A stretch of DNA of 64,000 nucleotides from Macquaria australasica (lineage: Eukaryota; Chordata; Actinopteri; Centrarchiformes; Percichthyidae): positions 248,001 through 312,000 of the forward strand of contig SEMN01000173.1 of assembly GCA_005408345.1 (NCBI GenBank), in the 5' to 3' direction. The notes below the pieces were generated by a model, which was not told where the DNA came from, searched no databases, and was given only the letters and a program-made list of their open reading frames with translations. A program made the translations under genes and the position numbers. This document shows positions 59,690-64,000 of this stretch, piece by piece (positions within the stretch are counted from its first letter, which is position 1; each line of letters starts with the position of its first letter).

Positions 59690-60202
59690 GTGAAACCTTG
59701 TTGCACAGAAGTTGTTCCCTGGAGCAGTGTGTGTCGATTGCAGGAAAAACATGTTGATCAAATGAGTGCTGGACCATTCGGAGCCCTGCTCATGGTGTGC
59801 TGGTGTGGTGAACCGACGTGTCTCTCAATTACATTTGAGCCCATTTTCAAGGGATTTACTGTGGCTGTCAGAACTGAGATAGGTGTGTGTGTGTCCTGGT
59901 GTGTGCGAGTGTCTTCAATCAATAAGCCTCAAGGCCGTCCATCTCTGAGTCATCTGTAGTTCTCGGAAGATGAGGTGCTCAGAATACACACATACAGAGA
60001 CACACACACACACATACGCTGTCTTTACTGGAAAACCAAATCCCCAGTCTGAAGGATGGGTTTGTATTTTGACTTCACACACAGACAAAAGTTCCACTTT
60101 CCATTTTAAAGTTTAATTCCTGTTAATGGCCATTTCTATCCAATATGACAGTATTGCTTCTCTGTTGCTCTTCCTGAAGTTTCTTCCTTTTTCTTTTTTT
60201 GT

Positions 60203-60265
60203 AGAGCCCCTTGAGGCAAAGTTGTGATATTGGGCTATATAAATAAAATTGACTTGACTTGACTA
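60203..60265 (+). mobile_element. Non-LTR 3' tail with (GACTT)n terminus
   Basis: GAGCCCCTTGAGGCAAAGTT, then ATATTGGGCTATATAAATAA and AATTGACTTGACTTGACT is the characteristic 3' end of an abundant teleost non-LTR retroelement or SINE, with its short tandem tail. The 5' part is missing or unrecognised. Confidence 0.7.
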
Positions 60266-61094
60266 GACCATTGCACTCACCAAACTAATTGCTGAAATGC
60301 GGCAACGCAGCAACAACGAAGTCTGACTGGGCAGGAAAAATGAGCAGTTAGACAGTCAGACAAGCTGTAAACAAACACCAGTTCAGCCAGATTATCTTAA
60401 CCACTTTATTTGGAGGTCAAACATAAAGGAGCCTCCCAAAATGTTGGTAATAATCACTCATTGCACAGAGGAAACGTGTGCATGCACAAATGCAGTAAGT
60501 ACGAGAGGTCAAAGTTGAACAACTGTGACTTTAGATTTTGATGGATGTTTACAATATAGCCCAACCAACAATGGATTTTAGAGGCACCAATACTGATATT
60601 TAAGAGTTTGAAAAAATTCAATATCTGACTATATTCCTATATTTTTTTACATTAACTCATAACACAATTAGTTATTTAAAGAATAGTGACCAAGCAGGAC
60701 ATTTTACAGTTGAAAAATAAAATTGTCAGTACCCTCTGTTAGGTAATGGAGTCGCTGTTTCTAGACTTCCTCAGACATATCTTTGGCATTTCTGTGCTGC
60801 TGTTTCACGTTACTCATCTGCCAACATATACACAGATTCTTCTACGATAAGCTAATATCGACTGATATATCATCCCAGTCCAGTTATTGGTCTGGCTTTA
60901 GTTTACAACAGACAGCATTTCATTTTATTGTTTCTCTTTGTTTTCTCTTCCAAATTAGTTTGGCTAACCTGAGTGTTTGTTTGTTTAAAACCAGTCTTAA
61001 CATCTTTCTGCTCATGTTTCTGGTCAAGGTGGTCTGCTTTTTAGTGCCGCATTCCCAGGTCTCATGTCTTAAATGAAAATAAGACCCAAGGTGT

Positions 61095-61528
61095 CATAAA
61101 CGAATGCTGATGTTTAGCAGGTATAATGTTCACCATGCTCGCCATCTTAGTTTAGCCTGTTAGCATGCTAACATTACCTAATTAGCGCAAAGTGCAGTTG
61201 AGGCTGATGGGGATGTCATTAGTTTTAGCGGGTACAATTCATCATGAGGGAGACCTGAATGTCTGAACCAAATTTCACAAATCCGTCCAATAGCTGTTGA
61301 GTCATTTAACTCAAACCACAAATGTGAATCTCATGGTAGCGCTAGATGAAAAGTCAGAGGATCTCCAAAGTTATTCTATTTCATCCTGAAGGGAACGTAC
61401 TCTGTACAAAATTTCATAGCAATCCATCCAGCAGTTGTTGAGATATTTCAGTCTGGATATTAAGCGATGGGCCAACCGACTGACATTTAAATCCCTAGAG
61501 CCACGCCACTATAGCATAGCTAAAAATC
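61095..61528. mobile_element. Dispersed teleost repeat, longer copy of the 3.7-4.2-kb module
   Basis: It contains GTTAGCATGCTAACATT, GAGGCTGATGGGGATGTCAT, two copies of the AATTTCA...ATCC(A/G)TCCA...GTTGTTGAG module (61268-61311 and 61406-61458) and a TGACATTTAAATCCCTAGAG end. The same module is repeated inside 3718-4237. This composition is typical of an abundant spiny-rayed fish repeat without coding capacity. Confidence 0.7.
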
Positions 61529-62179
61529 TTGACAGTCTGTCTCAAGAGTGGCAGCTTTATAGCTTCCATTGACTGCCTCTCTGTCTTCAGTCAGTACTGA
61601 GAAGGATGATGATCGGTGCATAGATGACTAACCTGCTATTGTCTGTAGGATCTAACGGAATGAATCACTCATTCACACATTCTGTGCGTCTGTACAGTAA
61701 GGCTTGTCTTTGTGAGGCACATTTTTTTTTATTCTAACATAGAATAAACAAATTATACATGTGTGTTACAGCAAGTGTAATGTGTGCAGGATTGTGGTTA
61801 TCCAGATGTTTATATATGTATCTGGCTCAGTGTTGTCTTTCCGCTTTGCTCTCTCCACATCTCATTCACCACCTTGTTTATCCAAGAATGGGGACCAGAA
61901 GCGAAATTTTCTCCGCATAAGGTTACAGAGGGGAGAGGGGGAGCGGGAGGGAAGCGGAGAGATACACAGCTGCAAGGCAAAGTGTCTCAGAAAGTATTTA
62001 ACATACGTTACGAAACCACTCTAATCTTCAATGGACATGCTCGTTCATATTCCAGTGCTGAAATTCAAAGCAGAGGGGTGGAGTGAGTCATATTTGGGGA
62101 GTTGTGACAAACGTGACTTGAGTATGACACGCGCTTTGGAAAGAAAGATGCATCCACATCTCGAGCTATTGATGCAGTG

Positions 62180-62193
62180 GCTGCCATGGCAAC
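62180..62193. promoter_or_regulatory. RFX X-box motif
   Basis: GCTGCCATGGCAAC fits the X-box consensus RYYNYY-N2-RRNRAC at every defined position and is nearly palindromic. It lies in a compact, non-repetitive block that also has TGATGCAGTGG and GGTGACTCAC. RFX binding is inferred. Confidence 0.4.
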
Positions 62194-64000
62194 GGGCCCT
62201 TGAATAAAGGGCTACGTGGATCATTATGGGGTGACTCACACACAACGCCAGGCCAGTCTCATTACGTAAACTATCTTTAAATTCTTACATGCTCATCAAA
62301 CACACACGCATGCATACAAACGCTCACGCAGGACTGCATGTACAGTAGCACACAAACTCCAGACATGCACACAAAAACAATTTTGGTCAGTGTTTGTGTG
62401 CACACATTTCATCACTCACTATTCTGCCCATGTTCTTGCACACATGCTGTATATATCGACACTCGCACTATTCTGCTCAATAGTTTTCTCCCAGGAATTA
62501 ATCCGAGCCAGTCTTTATGCATTATGGATTGAGATTAAATATGTAAACAGGCTTCTCCACCAGGAACTAGGATGATCCAAGCTTTCTAGACAGGCTAGGA
62601 AGGTAAATTATTGATGCCTACTCAGTCGGTTTTGGGGATATCTATGGTACATTTTCCACCTGATAACTGTGCAGTGGTGGGTTTCATTAGACCCCCTGCA
62701 AGCACACAGAAGTGGCTTTACCCAGCTTCTCCCTGTGTGGTTCAGAGTGACTGTGATTTGGCTGTTTTTCCACCATGGGGCTTCTAACTGGCTTATTTCA
62801 GAAAGCCACAGGGTTTCAGGTCAATCCGTCTGCCTGTTCCTCTGTCAGACATCGCGCTTCGTTTTGTGCCCTCACAGGAGTCCTCTGCACGGGGACAGAA
62901 GCCAGGGAGGAGCCACCCAGGATTACATGTTCAGTATTTGAGTGTGTGAGTTCACATGAAAGAAGTGTGAGTGTCGGTGTGCCTGTTGCTATGTGTATGA
63001 CCCAGGGTGCACATGGTTGCAAGTACAGTTTCAGGGTCCGTTTTGTTTCTTTCAATTGCGTTTTGACCACTGAAAGACAGAGAACATGACAGTTTTTATT
63101 TCTGGTGTCTCTTAGTTACTCACTTCTGTGTCTGATTGGAAACTGAATGTCAGACCAATGGTCTTACCTCACTGTTTCACTTTGTCCCTCCTCCCTCCAT
63201 CCTCTTTCTGTCCAGTGCCTTCGCCTACAGTTTTTTACTTTCTCCCTGATTTTACCGCCTCTTCTTTTAAAAGATCGATTTGGTGTTGCACTGTAAAGTT
63301 GGGGGACTTGCAAAAAATGAATTGAATAAATGAATTAAAAAGCCTGATAAACAGCCACACCTTTCCCCATGATGATTTTAGATTAGAGGAATATCCCTTT
63401 AAGCGAGTGGAATTTGGCAGAGGAAGAAGCTTTAGTACTTGTAACCTGCAGTTGAGTCCTGCATGCTTACTCGCTATTGTGGCTAAAGTGCTGCTACATC
63501 ACTGCCCTCACTTCAGTGAAAGAGATGGAGCTGCTTTATCTCTCAAACTGGAAGAACTCTTTCACTTTCATCACTGTGAAAATGTCTAAAAGGCAAGGTC
63601 CCAGTGAAATAGAGTTGGATCTTTTAAAAACAGTGTAACTTTTCAATTCACTCACCTGCTGTGACCTCATTAGCAGTTAAACTTTGATTTGAATTAAACT
63701 CGTGAGTGTATCTGCCCCACCGGCACGTCCTAATGTTCTGTGTGTCAACAACTGCAGATTAAATTAGGCTGCTGCTGGAAAAAAGTCATCTCAGAGGACA
63801 AATAAAAAAATCTGTTTGTCTGCTTTAGTTTGTATAAGTGGGTGTTAAAAGTTGAACTGTGTATTTGAATAGGATTTTAAGCACCGGTACCTGCAGGAAT
63901 TTGCATGAAGTGCTTCATTTTTAAGGTCAACCATGACACAAACAGGGGAGCGTGTTCTAGCTGTGGGCTAATGGCTAGAGACGGCAGGTATTGCATCTGT

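Larger units (their letters stand above)
57411..60200. other. Non-coding segment with candidate regulatory blocks
   Basis: No exon is supported. Two non-repetitive AT-rich blocks (57590-57690 and 57965-58220) carry several homeodomain-type ATTA/TTAATTAA sites. CT-rich sequence runs through 58370-58690, and a (CA)n tract lies at 59658-59687. Confidence 0.5.
60266..64000. other. Non-coding segment to the window end
   Basis: No exon is supported. It holds a dispersed repeat (61095-61528) and a candidate RFX X-box within a non-repetitive block (62045-62245). The final 1.5 kb shows nothing recognisable. Confidence 0.55.

Noticed and set aside
26916..64000. miR-187, which in human lies near C18orf21
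   Set aside because: I looked for the mature sequence by eye on both strands and did not see it; a computed search would be needed to be certain.
1..64000. tRNA, rRNA, CRISPR or prokaryotic operon features
   Set aside because: No complete tRNA A/B-box pair with a cloverleaf, no rRNA, no direct-repeat/spacer array and no polycistronic gene packing was seen.

Overview
This window is vertebrate nuclear DNA, most likely from a percomorph or other acanthomorph teleost. The evidence is GT-AG spliced genes with vertebrate orthologues, many long (CA)n/(TG)n microsatellites, and dispersed repeats of the kind common in spiny-rayed fish genomes. There is no bacterial, phage or CRISPR content. Most long open frames are chance frames or microsatellite translations (HTHT/VCVC runs).

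Two complete protein genes can be built exon by exon, both on the + strand. Gene 1 (coding exons 513-19290) is the fish orthologue of C18orf21 (UPF0711). It has five coding exons, including a 23-nt exon 2, and encodes 231 aa with a split CxxC...CxxC zinc-ribbon signature. Its promoter carries a full-consensus ZNF143/STAF site at 239-256. Gene 2 (21098-26220) starts only about 0.75 kb past the poly(A) site of gene 1. It is RP9 (PIM1-associated protein PAP-1), with six coding exons and 224 aa: a zinc knuckle, a Ser run and a Lys/Arg-rich tail. Its promoter combines NRF1-, CTCF-, CCAAT- and ETS-like sites. Both proteins belong to RNA-processing families (RNase MRP and pre-mRNA splicing respectively, from family knowledge).

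From about 26.9 kb to the end (37 kb) I find no supportable coding exon. A CpG-rich block at 30.27-30.86 kb looks like the promoter and non-coding first exon of a third + strand gene. If so, 30.5-64 kb would be its large first intron. That stretch holds transposon relics, microsatellites and several candidate enhancers.

The items most worth a second look are: a well-formed TATA/CACCC promoter with a short first exon inside intron 3 of gene 1 (16.8-17.0 kb), which could make an N-terminally truncated isoform; the 23-nt exon; the ZNF143 and CTCF sites; a 255-bp hAT-type MITE with a perfect 8-bp target-site duplication (57148-57402); a 224-bp MITE with 20-bp terminal inverted repeats (12753-12976); a fold-back element (48.76-49.19 kb); and homeodomain, RUNX and RFX motif groups in the distal region. 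I saw no clearly new biological system here.
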